Positions 35,971-46,540 of a DNA stretch of 64,000 bases are shown here, one piece after another. Source of the stretch: Cryphonectria parasitica EP155 (taxonomy: Eukaryota; Ascomycota; Sordariomycetes; Diaporthales; Cryphonectriaceae); contig NW_024468914.1 in the NCBI RefSeq assembly GCF_011745365.1, positions 890,001 to 954,000 of the forward strand, read 5' to 3'. Both the position numbers and the translations under genes were made by a program. Every line of letters begins with the position of its first letter. Within the stretch, counting starts at the first letter, position 1. The notes below the pieces were generated by a model. That model saw only the letters and a program-made list of their open reading frames with translations, was not told where the DNA came from and did no database searches.

Positions 35971-36828
35971 CATGACAGACCGGTACCTTGAAGTTGTAAC
36001 CATCAGATTGTCGAAGGTAGCCATCCTGGATGGATCAATGAAATCTTGCGGTCTGTTGCTGGAATTGCAAATTGCTGTCGTTCCGAGTTGCTTTCTTACC
36101 TCAGCCCTCCGAGAATTCCTCTGCAAGTTCTGTTAGTAGTCACAGTAATTGAAACCTATGCCATTGCTACATATATGACATTGACTGCGACTCTAGAGGC
36201 GGATTCACTGTGAAGGCAAATGTATGCGACAGGTAATGACGCGTAGTGTGCACGTTTCGGGTTCCAAGGGAAAACAAGCAAACGCGAAAGGGAGGTTGTC
36301 TACGCGTGCAAAGAAGGTGCATTTGGCTCACTGGCACGTGCATGCCTGGCAACCACCAGCCCTGACCGCCGTTTCTCTAGATAGCCTCACTCCAGCCTGA
36401 GCCTGGCTGGTTTCCTTTGTTTCCCCTCTCCTCTCCTTCTGCAACGCGCCCCAACAACCCAATTCTCCCACAACAAGACATTTCCTACCTTGTGCCCGTA
36501 TTCTTTATTCACGGTCTTCCCGCTTGGTCTGCCTTCAGCAAAATCCTTCATTTCGCGCAGACACTCGACGGCAAGCCAAGGCAAGGTATACGCCAAGTTT
36601 CGAAACAGGGCTTTTGATCACCACCTCCTTCCTCAACAAGCTTCATTCGATCATCTCAGCAAGTACCTGCAGCTATCCGAGCGAGGACCTCAGCCCACAC
36701 CCATCGGAGCCCACAAACGAATCATACAACATCTGTCCAACTTGGCCCTGCCAGTCTGAGCTTGTGGCAGATTTAACCAATAACACGCGAGACTGCTGGG
36801 TAGTCAACTCCTCACAGTCACCAGCAAA
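34797..36828. other. Divergent intergenic region, about 2 kb
   Basis: Promoters of the second amidase (left) and of the RBR protein (right). No supported gene. It contains an AG microsatellite, listed separately, and a pyrimidine-rich stretch near 36410-36445. Confidence 0.5.
35938..35967. repeat. AG dinucleotide microsatellite, 15 units
   Basis: Thirty nucleotides of uninterrupted AG repeats in the divergent intergenic region. Possibly a promoter GA-element or simply a variable microsatellite. Confidence 0.9.
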
Positions 36829-38259
36829 ATGGACATCGACGACAAGACAGCCATTATTATCCTGCGCCTGCAGGCAGAAGACCTCGAGGAGTTCTCTCGT
36901 CATCGGGCTGCCAATGCCAAAGGCAAAGAACGTCATGACCACATCGACGACTTGGGCGTCGCTCTGGAGCTTCACAAGGCCGAGATCCAGTCCCGCATCA
37001 CCTTTCTTTCCGACCGCCAGATGACCTTGAGCTTGGCCAGAGCTAACCGCGAGGATGGCGGACTCATCAGCAATTTGACAGCTCAGGATGTCCAAATCGC
37101 TCGAGACTGGCGATTGGCCTGCAAACTAGCAAACAAGAAGACGGCGCTTATGCAAGGCCCAGGACCTGACAAAGCAGCACGCCTGAAAAAACAGCCAGAT
37201 ACCGTTGATGACGAGCTCCTCAAGAAGCTCGACGAGATGTACGTCTCTGGACCTCAGGCCGTTTTAGACAACGACCACCAGCAGGCTGAATTGTCTTCAT
37301 GGGCAGCCTCGCGGAAGGTCTCCACAGCCAAGCCAGAGCTACTGCCTTGCAACACCTGCCTGGACCGGTTCCCAATCTCCGACATTACCAGGGCACCCTG
37401 TTCCCATCACTACTGCCGGGGCTGTCTCGTGGAACACTTCACGCGGAGCCTGAAGGATGAGTCCCTCTTTCCTCCCCGATGCTGTGGCCAGCCGATTCCG
37501 CCTCAGAGCAACCGCAGGTTTCTCTCCTCGCAGCTGATTGAAAGCTACGAAGCGAAGAAATTGGAACAAGAGACGATTGACGCAACGTACTGCCATCGCC
37601 CTTCCTGTGGCGCTTTCATCCCGCCTCGGTCCGTGTCCAGCGGTGTTGGAACATGCGTCAAGTGCAAGACAACTACATGTGCGTCGTGCAAGAAGGCCCC
37701 ACATGTAGGTGAGTGCCCCGAGGACCCTGCCACACAAGAGATTCTGCGGATGGCCAAGGAGAACGGATGGCAGTCTTGCTACTCTTGTCACCGGCTCGTC
37801 GAACTACGCCATGGATGCAACCATATCAGTAAGCTATACATTGCATCTGCTAACCCTCAAGTGCTCTCCCCTCCCTTGCTTGTGATTCATTAGCGATCTG
37901 ACCAAGACCTGAGCCCTACAGCTTGTCGTTGCGGAGCTCAGTTCTGCTACGTCTGTGCTGCCCGCTGGAAAAAATGCACTTGCGCACAGTGGGACGAGGA
38001 CAGATTATTTGACAGGGCGAATGTTGTGGCGGATCGGGAGGTTCGGAACCGGACTTTGCCTGCGGCTGCAAGGAGTGATATGGTCGCTCAGGTTCGACAG
38101 CAGCTCATCAATGACCACGAGTGCGCGCACAACTCTTGGAGGAGGATCGACGGGCCGCGCGAGTGCGAAGAGTGCGGTGACAAGATGCCCATCTGGCTGA
38201 ACGTCTGCCGTCGATGCAACATCATGGTCTGCAGACGGTGCAGATTCAATCGCGTATAG
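36829..38259 (+). CDS. RBR-type (RING-IBR-RING) E3 ubiquitin ligase
   Basis: Two exons, 36829..37828 and 37922..38259, giving 445 aa. A helical N-terminal region (1-165) is followed by RING1 (LPCNTCLDRF... to RCCG, about 172-220), an IBR zinc domain (about 255-296) and RING2 (from CYSCHRLVELRHGCNHITC, about 317-350). The likely catalytic cysteine is Cys330 in HGCNH; RBR ligases take ubiquitin onto this residue before passing it to the substrate. The intron falls inside RING2 and its removal restores TCRCGAQFCYVC. A further Cys-rich patch near the C-terminus (CEECGDKMPIWLNVCRRC) may be another zinc site. Similar IBR proteins are numerous in filamentous fungi; the target is unknown. Confidence 0.92.
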
Positions 38260-38801
38260 GAGCCTGCTTGAGATCACACGGCTCTTGTCTGTGGCAATTA
38301 ATAGCAGAATGAATGAATGGATGGAAGATGAAAGAGCTGCTCGCTCGGCCTGCCTTGATATTTGACCTATCAGAGCATTGTGTCATGCATTGAGGCGACC
38401 CACTTACCACACCAGTGTGGTGAGGATGGTCCGTGCGCTGATCACCCTTCTCGCCAATCAGCATCCAAACACCCGCGAGGCCGGACCCACTAACCACGCC
38501 GGTGCGGTAGACACTGGCTTGCACCTGCAGTAATTATTCCTCGCTGCGCTAAAGCTTTACTGACAATGGCTCTGGAAGGAGGTGGGAGCTACTTTCGATC
38601 GCTGCTATAGAGATCATGATGTAAACGTGTCTTCCATTATTCCGTCTATTCTATTTCATTGACTCTACTGAGATCTGTAGGGAAGTTAATGGTCCACTCA
38701 CACTCCAACCTGCTCACGATCACTAATGGAAGCCGGCAGACATGAAAGTCGTCTCGAGCTCGAAACTCTTGGTGATTGCCAACTCACTCCTGAAAGTGCC
38801 C
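38260..38801. other. Convergent intergenic region
   Basis: Gap between the RBR gene and the FMN oxidase gene, which converge. It holds an imperfect direct repeat, listed separately. No gene supported. Confidence 0.5.
38397..38510. repeat. Two imperfect 27-nt direct repeats 87 nt apart
   Basis: Copies begin at 38397 and 38484 with the shared start GACCCACT and the core ACCAC(A/G)CC(A/G)GTG(T/C)GGT; about 21 of 27 positions agree. The first copy is itself a near-perfect inverted repeat (CCACACCAGTGTGG). Confidence 0.6.
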
Positions 38802-40127
38802 TTAGAACAGCTCGTCCTCCTTGACAAGTATATCCTTCGTAACCTCGTCGAGACCGCGTAGCCCAGCAAGATGCATGTTCATCAGCAGGTCACCACAAAT
38901 GGACCGCAGGACATGCTTCACCCCCTCCTCGCCTCCAATCGCCAGACCATACGCATACGGCCTTCCAATAAAGACACACTTGGCCCCAAGAGCATATGCT
39001 TTGATAATGTCGGCACCACACCGCACACCGCTGTCAAAGAACACTTCGATCTGATCCCCCACAGCGTCCACGATCCGCGGCAGCACCCCCAGGCTGCTCA
39101 CCCCGCCGTCCTGCTGCCTCCCGCCGTGGTTCGACACCACAATCCCCTGCACGCCCACCTCCACCGCCCTCTTCGCATCCTCCACTGTCTGGATCCCCTT
39201 CAGCACGATCGGCCCGTCCCAGTGCTGCTTCAGGAACGCCACATCCTCCCAGGCGTGCGAGTGGCCTGGAAAGGCAATCTTGGCCCACTCCGCCGCCGCC
39301 TCGCCGAGGCGATGCCCTGTCAACTCGCTGTCATGCCTGCGACCATCACCACCACCACCTCCTTCGACGCCATGCCCATGCTCCTCCTCGAAATGCGACC
39401 GAAACACCGGATCTGTGAGGCCAATCTCGACGCCGATGCGGTCTGCATGGATAAAGGGGTTGTAACCATGGTTCATATCCGCAGGCCGCCAGCCTAGAAC
39501 GTACGTGTCCAGCGTCACAAACAGCGCACTGTAGCCCGCCTTCTTCGCACGACTGAGCAGCGACGCCGTGATGTCGTTGTGCTCTCGCGACGGCCAGTAC
39601 AGCTGGAACCACCGCACCGGCTTCTGGTCTTGTTCCTGCAGGCCCTCGACGCTGTCCATCGCCTCGGCCACGTCCTCGATGCTCGTGCTCGACGCCGTGC
39701 TCAGCGTGTACGGCACACCCAGCGCAGCAGCGGCCCGGGCAGCGGCCAGCTCGCCTTCTGGGTGGAAGATGCGCTGCACGCCGATCGGGGCGATGGCCAC
39801 GGGGAAGGGGAGCTGGGCCGTGGACCCCAGCACCGTGCTGTGCGTGTCGGCAAAGACCTCGTTGCCGTTTTCGTCCTTGCGCGAGGGGCACAGGCGCCGC
39901 GGCAGGATGGACCACCTCTCGAAGGCGGCGCGGTTCTTGCGGTAGGTTGATCCCTCGCCTGCGTTGCCGTGGATGTAGCCCCAGGAGTTGGCCGAGAGGA
40001 TGCTCTGGGCCTGGTCCTCCCAGTCCGAGTAGTGGAAGCTGAAGGGGGGCTTGGCTGAGTGCAGACCTGCCTGGAAAACGGCATTTTCGTACGAGACAGG
40101 ATCGGGACTACGACTGTTGGGGGCCAT
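38802..40127 (-). CDS. FMN-dependent alpha-hydroxyacid oxidase/dehydrogenase (lactate oxidase family)
   Basis: Single exon, 441 aa from MAPNSRSPDP; the frame is open upstream but this start fits the family. TIM-barrel FMN motifs are visible: PVAIAPIGVQRIFHPEGE, STASSTSIEDV, WFQLYW, the active-site segment VVSNHGGRQQDGG (His with the following Arg), then FFDSGVRCGADIIKAYALGA and FIGRPYAYGL. The enzyme oxidises 2-hydroxyacids such as lactate to 2-oxoacids, or to acetate and CO2 in the monooxygenase branch. A Gly/His-rich insertion (EEEHGHGVEGGGGGDGRRH) lies in the loop-4 region, which is variable in the family. Strongly GC3-rich codon use contrasts with the genes to its right. Confidence 0.92.
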   Translation of the reverse strand: MAPNSRSPDPVSYENAVFQAGLHSAKPPFSFHYSDWEDQAQSILSANSWGYIHGNAGEGSTYRKNRAAFERWSILPRRLCPSRKDENGNEVFADTHSTVLGSTAQLPFPVAIAPIGVQRIFHPEGELAAARAAAALGVPYTLSTASSTSIEDVAEAMDSVEGLQEQDQKPVRWFQLYWPSREHNDITASLLSRAKKAGYSALFVTLDTYVLGWRPADMNHGYNPFIHADRIGVEIGLTDPVFRSHFEEEHGHGVEGGGGGDGRRHDSELTGHRLGEAAAEWAKIAFPGHSHAWEDVAFLKQHWDGPIVLKGIQTVEDAKRAVEVGVQGIVVSNHGGRQQDGGVSSLGVLPRIVDAVGDQIEVFFDSGVRCGADIIKAYALGAKCVFIGRPYAYGLAIGGEEGVKHVLRSICGDLLMNMHLAGLRGLDEVTKDILVKEDELF

Positions 40128-41262
40128 GATGGAAAAGGTAATGATGGTAAAGAATAAGGTGTAATGATTGCGGCGTAGATTGTAGCTGCTGATGTCTTGG
40201 CCAGCGATAAGGGGGAAGAAAGAAGAAGAAAAGTCTAAATAAACAAAGTCTGAACGCCGATCTAGTGGTTTCGGTTTGGGGTTTGGTGAATTCTCGAGGT
40301 TTTTATTGTTTCCTTGGTTGAACAAGGGTTAGGTTCGTGCATTCGGTGCATAAGCGCGAGGTGCGGCGATGGTGACGTCGATGGTCGATGTCAACGTGCG
40401 CGCCCGCGAGGCACGAAAGAAACCTGTTTCAATTCATCACTAACAATAACCTTGGAAGAGTACAACACAATTCAAAAACTACTTGCTTTCATTCTTTCCT
40501 CTTTCTCCCCAGACAAATTCATGAAATCAATGGCAAGGGATTATTGACTTTATCATTGATCAGCAATGCGCCCAGTGCCAAAACCAATCCCCGCTTCCTT
40601 TTTATTCCACGGCATTACCAAGAGTCCGCAGCCGCCGTGACCGCAGTCGCTGGCGTTTTGGCTCGGTGGTCAAGTCCAGGCTGAGCCGTGGTGAAGATCA
40701 GCATATGATTATCTTGGTTGTCGGTAAAATGTTTGGAGGGAACGTAAGTGAATAACTTCTCGAAGAGCGGCCGTATGGAGCAGAAAGCAAGTAAGAACCA
40801 TATTTTGGTTTGGAGATACATGCACCGAGAAAGGAGACAGCCTTTGCGCTATCATGATGAGGAAGCCTTGTATTCAGCCAGTGATGTAGACAAGCTCAGG
40901 ACATTTAATATCACATTTTCCCATGCTATTTTCTGGCCCAGTACAACATTGTCCTGAATTGGGGTGGTCCCAAAATATTGAGCTGGTGAGTTGGCTCAGG
41001 AGTGAATTGCAGGAGAGGCTCGATCTATGCTTCCAGCGTCAGTAATAATCAAATGATCTCATCCGGAGTAGCCAGGAGGCCAACTTTAGCGTGCAGGTCA
41101 CTATGAAGCATGTACATGAGTAGGAAACCTTGAATTCTGCACTTATGTTTCTGCCAAGTCTCCTGGCTGTAGCATACATCATACTAAAACGCTCGTAAAA
41201 AGTGTACTGCTGTGGCAGTGGCCATAGGGGCCTTAGGTGAATGAGGCCTGGGTGGCCACCCT

Positions 41263-41303
41263 GACTCACTGGCCTGGGCCATTCAATGGAAAGGCAGTGA
41301 GTC
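41263..41303. repeat. Inverted repeat, 9-nt arms
   Basis: Arms GACTCACTG (41263-41271) and CAGTGAGTC (41295-41303) around a 23-nt loop; pairing extends a few bases inward with a bulge. Followed at 41315-41326 by TAGCTCAGTTGG, which matches a tRNA-type A box. Confidence 0.65.
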
Positions 41304-41336
41304 GCCAGGTACGCTAGCTCAGTTGGGACTAGTGCT

Positions 41337-41362
41337 AATTGCCTTCTATATAGAAGGCAATT
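41337..41362. repeat. Perfect 26-nt palindrome
   Basis: The half-site AATTGCCTTCTAT is followed directly by its reverse complement. It lies about 90 nt downstream of the stop codon of the leftward NmrA-like gene, where it could form an RNA hairpin in the 3' UTR or mark a mobile-element remnant. Confidence 0.9.
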
Positions 41363-41450
41363 GGCAAGCGTGCCTTGAGATAGATTAATTGAAGAATCAT
41401 CTTCCCTTCTACCATTTGTACAGCCCCTAGAGTGCCTTCTACAACTGCCT

Positions 41451-42463
41451 TTACAGCTTTTTGACATGTGCCTTTTCCCTCTCAAGGAAATCTTTGAAGC
41501 TGGTTAGTGGGATCACAGTGGCCAGTTCCTGTATGTCGACAAGTTCTTCCATGTGCTCTAAGCATTTGTCGCCCTTAATATAAGGGTTGTCGAAAGACCC
41601 AGCAGGCAGCTTGGCGACGTCTTCTTCAGTCAGGAAGACTGCGTTCAAGCCCGGCCGTCCCATCGCTTGGCCGAGACAATCCAGTGTCTCTTGTGGGGTG
41701 AGGAACTCGCTGGCAAGCCCGATAGCCCGACCGTCAAATCGATCTGGATTTTGAAAGGCTGCGACGGTGAATTTGGCGACGTCGTCGTGGTCAATCAGCC
41801 CGAGGCGGGTATCAGCCTTGAGAACGGTGGACCATGTTCCTTTTTCCAAGATCTCCGAGTAGCCCTCGATTACCGGCTCCAAGAAATTAGCCATGAAGTA
41901 CCCGGGCCGTACAATGGTACATAAGTCAAATCTCCCTTCTTTCATAGTCTCTTCCACATCCTTCTTGACCTTAAGAAAGGTATGCAGCATCGTACCAGGC
42001 TTGACTATGCCCTTGAGGGGCCCCTCTATGCCGTATACTTGAAGCAAAGAAAGCCTCGTAAGTGTCTGGATTTATGTAGGCAGACTTGGAGGTAAATGTA
42101 AGTGAACGTACGGGATACGCCAAGGCTCGTGGATAAAATCACTTGCTTCACCCCGGACTCTTTAGCGATATCAACTATTTTCGCAGCCTGTCGACGTTCA
42201 CGATCGAAATCATCCCAGGTCGAAACGAGATTGATAAACATCTTGCTGCAGCCGGCGATGCTCGTCTTGAGTGCCTCTTCATCTTCCCAGTCGCCTTGGG
42301 TAAGCTTCACACCGGCTGCTTCCAAGGCAACTGCTTTAGGCGACTCGAGGTCTCGAACAGTTGCGTGGACATTCCAGTTCAATTCCAAAAGACGCTTGGC
42401 TACGGCGCCGCCTTGATTGCCCGTAACGCCACAGACGAAGACGGATAGAGACTGTGTAGCCAT
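41451..42463 (-). CDS. NmrA-like NAD(P)-binding reductase at the left edge of the cluster
   Basis: Two exons, 42112..42463 and 41451..42037, over a 74-nt intron, giving 312 aa. The start MATQSLSVFVCGVTGNQGGAVAKRL carries the GxxGxxG dinucleotide loop. The middle reads VRPGYFMANFLEP, and DHDDVAKFTVAAF is typical of NmrA-like proteins. The family includes reductases of secondary metabolism as well as redox-sensing regulators. It lies on the same strand as the neighbouring P450. Its codon use resembles the cluster genes more than the FMN oxidase to its left, so I place it provisionally inside the cluster, perhaps reducing an enone or quinone intermediate. Confidence 0.87.
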
Positions 42464-43457
42464 ATTGGACAATGTACAACGTCGTTGAAAGCTTACGAGT
42501 GCACGAGGAATAATCCGAAGAAGGTGTAACGAAGCTAAGCAGACCGTCGATGGCTGATTTCTTATGCTGAAATGAAGAGGAAGGAGAGAAAAACTGGACA
42601 AGTATGGGGGCCATCAGAGGAACCCCTCTATATACCCCCCAAGCTGGCTTATTAATCTTTCCACCAAAGGTTCAAAGTCTGGTTGTCAGACACGGTCTCC
42701 ATTTTCTGAAAAGAGAGAGGCGGAAAAATATAGTTCATAAGATGGACAATGGTACCTGTATCTCTACTTTCAGCTGAACCTCTGTCATGTAGCATATGTC
42801 ATACTACTTGAGTGTCCACATTGCACTTTTGTTCCCTTTCCCTGTGCCATACATTAATTTTGTTTCAATACTGCTATTCATAAATGGGAAATCACGTGTT
42901 TGACCGACCAGCATTTTTCAATAAGGTGGATTCTACGGTTTTCTTTTCTTTAAAAAAAGAAAAAGATCAAAAAGGAAGCAAACCTGAAAGATGATTCATG
43001 CCGTTGTGCCTATCCCTAGTACTAATCTTCTGATAAGCTACCCAAATTATACATATTTCAGCGACATATGAGCCGTTAGAGGTGGCAATCTGGCTCGCTC
43101 CATAGACTTGTTAAGAAACATGATGAAACACAAAGTCAACAGAGAGGGGGTTCATCGGACAGTGGTTCTGTGGCATTGCAAATATCGTCCCCATGACACT
43201 TAATAATGGCCAGTAGGTTTACAGTGGAGATCGACTTCCCATGCCAGAAGGTTGTACCACGCAGCCTGGCGATTATCAAGGCCCCTTATTGTCTGCTGAG
43301 ATGAGTGTATTTTTTTCTCTTCAGATCAGGACTCAGTAATAACAAGCACGAGGATGCCGACAACAGTCTCTTCTCTGAACCAAGGAAGCATGAGTCTTCA
43401 GGACCCACAAGGACGTTATTGAAAAGAGTCCAAAACTCGGAGTAGACCAGCTAGCTT
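42464..43457. other. Intergenic region, about 1 kb
   Basis: Promoter of the NmrA-like gene and 3' flank of the first P450 gene. AT-rich around 42840-43060. No gene supported. Confidence 0.5.
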
Positions 43458-45194
43458 CTAGTCCTCACGAATGCTAACGTGGGCCTCCAAAAAGCCCTTT
43501 CCTTTGGTACCAATGACAAACTGGTCACTGTCACATTCAAAGTCTTCTGCTGTTGTTCCTATAAACTGGAAGTTGAAGCGTTGCACAAGGGCGGCGAGGG
43601 TCATGTATAGTTCGGCCCATGCGAGGCTGTGTACATAGCCGTGTGAGTAAGGGCAGACAAGGTGATCAAGTAATGGGCAAAGACGTACTGCATTCCGATG
43701 CACATTCTCGTCCCTTTGGAAAACGGCGCATACGCCTTCTCAGCATTCTTGCCACCGTTCCCGTCCACCCAACGTTCTGGTTTGAAGGATTGAGGGTCTG
43801 GGTATAAGTTCTCGTCTGTATGCATTAAGATTGTGGTCATTCCGACAGGCGTGCCCGCGGGTATGCGCCAGTCCTTGTAGAACAGATCCCGATCCGGGGC
43901 AATACGTGCCATGCGCGTGGCTATGCCGGGACTCAGGCGTAGGCCTTCCATTATCGTCGAGGTGAGGTAAGGGAGCTGCTCAAGCACTTTCAGTTCCATC
44001 ACATCAGGGTGCTTCTCCTTGGCAGAATCGAGTTCAGCTCGTAGTCGTTGAAGAATTTCAGGATCACTGAAAACGTGGAAGAAAATCAGGCGAAGTGCAC
44101 CGCCAATAGTCTCAAATCCCGCGCCGCTGACAGAGGATACGTCCTCAAAGACGCGCTGGAAAGACTTGTCGTGGGGAGGGAGCTTGGAGTCGAGTATCTC
44201 GTGGACTATGGTCCGCTGGCCTCTGTCTTCTGGCGAAGGCGATACAGCGGCAGCCATAAGACGTTTCGTATCTGCCATGGCATTCTACAGCCTCGAGAGT
44301 AAGCACACGGCAAAATGTGAGCTCAGACTTTGTAGAAGATTGAGCGTACCTTTAGATGCGCAAAGAAAGTCTTCATCTCATCATCTGAAATTTTGATAGC
44401 CCAATCCAAGGGCATTGAATTCAACAGAGGCAGAACATATCCCACGTGCTTGGTGATCCGCCAAAGGGGCCCGGCCCCTTGCGCGGCGTGGAGAACGGCG
44501 ACATCAAAGTCATCACGATCGAGGCTGTTATAGCTCTTAGCCAGAATGAAGTCGAAGGCTACATCGCGTGCCAGCGCGGTAGCAGCAGCCCCTAGATTGA
44601 CTGTTTTCCCTGACTCGGCAATCTTGGACAGACGATCACAGAAATTGTTCACATGTCCTCGGATCATGTCTTTCCGATCAGCTACTTTGGCCTTAGCAAA
44701 GAAGGTGGCCAAGGGCTGGCGGCGGGCCCTGTGTCGTTCGTGGTCTACTGTGTGGATCGTTGGACCTTCAGCTCCCCAAGCATCCCACGCAAAGGCATAC
44801 CTGTCCCAGCGCCCCTCTTGACGATATAGAGTGTTGAAAAAGGTTGAGTCGCTGACATGGAGCTCGTAAGGACTGATCCGTATGATCGGGCCTAGAGTGG
44901 CGCAAACAACGCGTATCAGACAGGGAGAAGCAAACAAAGCTTCCAGAAGACTGACATTGAGAGGCAGGAGTCCTTACCATATTGTTTGTGCAGTTCCTTG
45001 ATCTTGAATGTGTACTGGCCATTCTGAACAACATCATAGTAGCCTTCGTACCACCGCGTTATGGCTGCTAACTTTGGACCTGGAAACCGAGCAAGAGGAT
45101 GGAGAAACAGGCGATAGATGGTAAGACTGGCAAGGTACACAAAAATTGCTGTGACGACATTCTGCCATGATAGTAACATGTTCAAAGATGCCAT
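43458..45194 (-). CDS. Cytochrome P450 monooxygenase 1
   Basis: Four exons: 44978..45194, 44350..44891, 43689..44284, 43458..43626, giving 507 aa. An N-terminal membrane helix (about 12-30) and a proline hinge ([16 protein letters not shown]) are followed by the ExxR motif (EGLR), the PERW segment and the heme loop [19 protein letters not shown] with Cys448. The last splice joins CIGM to HLAWAEL, a usual fungal form. The general look is like trichodiene-oxygenase-type fungal P450s (ER-bound, needing a P450 reductase). It would oxidise a cluster intermediate. The I-helix threonine region reads [10 protein letters not shown] rather than the common AGxET, so confirm by alignment. Confidence 0.92.
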
Positions 45195-46540
45195 GACAGG
45201 CTTCGGATCTCGTGTTCAACGTCTTGAGAATCGAACTGGGTCAAGGGATGGAGCGTTTGAACATAACAAGCATGTATCAATTTGAAGACAGTACGAAAGC
45301 GTAGGAGCAGATCACCTCTGAGAAAAAGAAGCCGTGGTTGGGAACAACTTCTTGCGAAGAAAACAAATGATCTGGCCAAAGAGACAGAGATTGGGGTGAA
45401 TGCTTCAGCTGCCACGTCGAGAACTGAGATGCCGTGACAGCCACTAGTTGTCATTGCTGGACAAAGCGAGAGCTGACTGACCCCGGCTTGCTGTGTCTCA
45501 GTTTTTTTGTGCAACAAGAGCTGTCTTTCACCCCGCCGATAGTAGTTAGGCAATTTGCTTCTCACCGGGGACGGGACTTTGGTCCGGAGGCGCCTTTAGG
45601 TCTTACTCACGTTTTTGTCCCTCCAATGAAGTCACACTGTTTTGGAGCGGGAGAGCATTTGATCAGCGTCAGCATATGCAAGTTGGCGCTTGAGCCAGTT
45701 GTTACGGGTACTTACATTTATGTTGTGTGAGTGAGTAAGTACTGAAGTATTTTCAATCGTGCAGCTAACCACATTGCTACATAATTTACTTGAGTAAGAA
45801 ATCACGATGCGACTCCGAGCCATGCCGTGCGAACCGAGCACCATCCAAGAGACTCGATACCACCTGTCGATCATGAAGGAGGGTAAAGTTGGGGGCACGC
45901 ATGAGTTGGGGGCTCCTGCGTTGTAACGCCAATATCCAAGGTGCAGGTAGCCATACCACCGACCCAGACTAGATTCATGTCGACATAATTCATCCGATTT
46001 ACTAGCATTTACTACTTGTACAGATATGCGTTTAAGTGACAGTACATCCCGTTTCCTGACACCACCCTTAGAAGTGCAGCCTCGCTGACAACTTGAGCAC
46101 GACCGTGCCGATCTAACGTGGCAAGAACTTGCGAGGTACTCAGCTACATAATAGATGTGGTACTCTGGTCTCAACAGGGGTTGTCCACCATTTTCACCTG
46201 GAGGAAGGGAGGGCTGCGCGCCCGCGAGGGAAAAATTCTTTCGGGGCCGGATGGCAGTTCTCTGATCTGTGTAGCTCGATCGACCCTTGTATGTTTGGGT
46301 GCCTTCGACGAGTCCGACCGCGACGCCTAAATAAAAAAGATTATAAGGCCGAGACCGTAGGGTGGGGTGACTTCCGTTTCTCTCAATCTCCTAGGCACTG
46401 AGGCTGGTGAACCCACAAGCTTAACTTCGATAACGTCCCTGTCATCCAGACTTTGGCCACGAATTATCGTGGTTACCTAGGCATCAAGTATTCGTCTTCG
46501 GCAGTAATATCTGAGTCTCGCCTTCAACATTCGGTTTGCA
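45195..46540. other. Divergent intergenic region between P450-1 and the SAT4-like gene
   Basis: About 1.35 kb with promoters for both genes. A GC-rich palindrome at 46241-46251 is listed separately. No gene supported. Confidence 0.55.
46241..46251. promoter_or_regulatory. Candidate Zn2Cys6 site, CGG-N2-CCG
   Basis: TCGGGGCCGGA lies 290 nt upstream of the SAT4-like ATG. The same nine-base core TTCGGGGCC occurs upstream of O-methyltransferase 1 at 52719. Fungal binuclear-cluster regulators often bind paired CGG triplets; binding here is inference. Confidence 0.3.

Larger units (their letters stand above)
40128..41450. other. Intergenic region at the cluster border, about 1.3 kb
   Basis: Separates the FMN oxidase from the first gene of the predicted biosynthetic cluster. 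The right third is rich in nested inverted repeats, listed separately. No gene supported. Confidence 0.55.

Noticed and set aside
41315..41362. Possible tRNA gene starting from the A-box-like sequence
   Set aside because: No B box (GGTTCGAnTC) follows and the next stem has a six-base loop that does not fit an anticodon arm.
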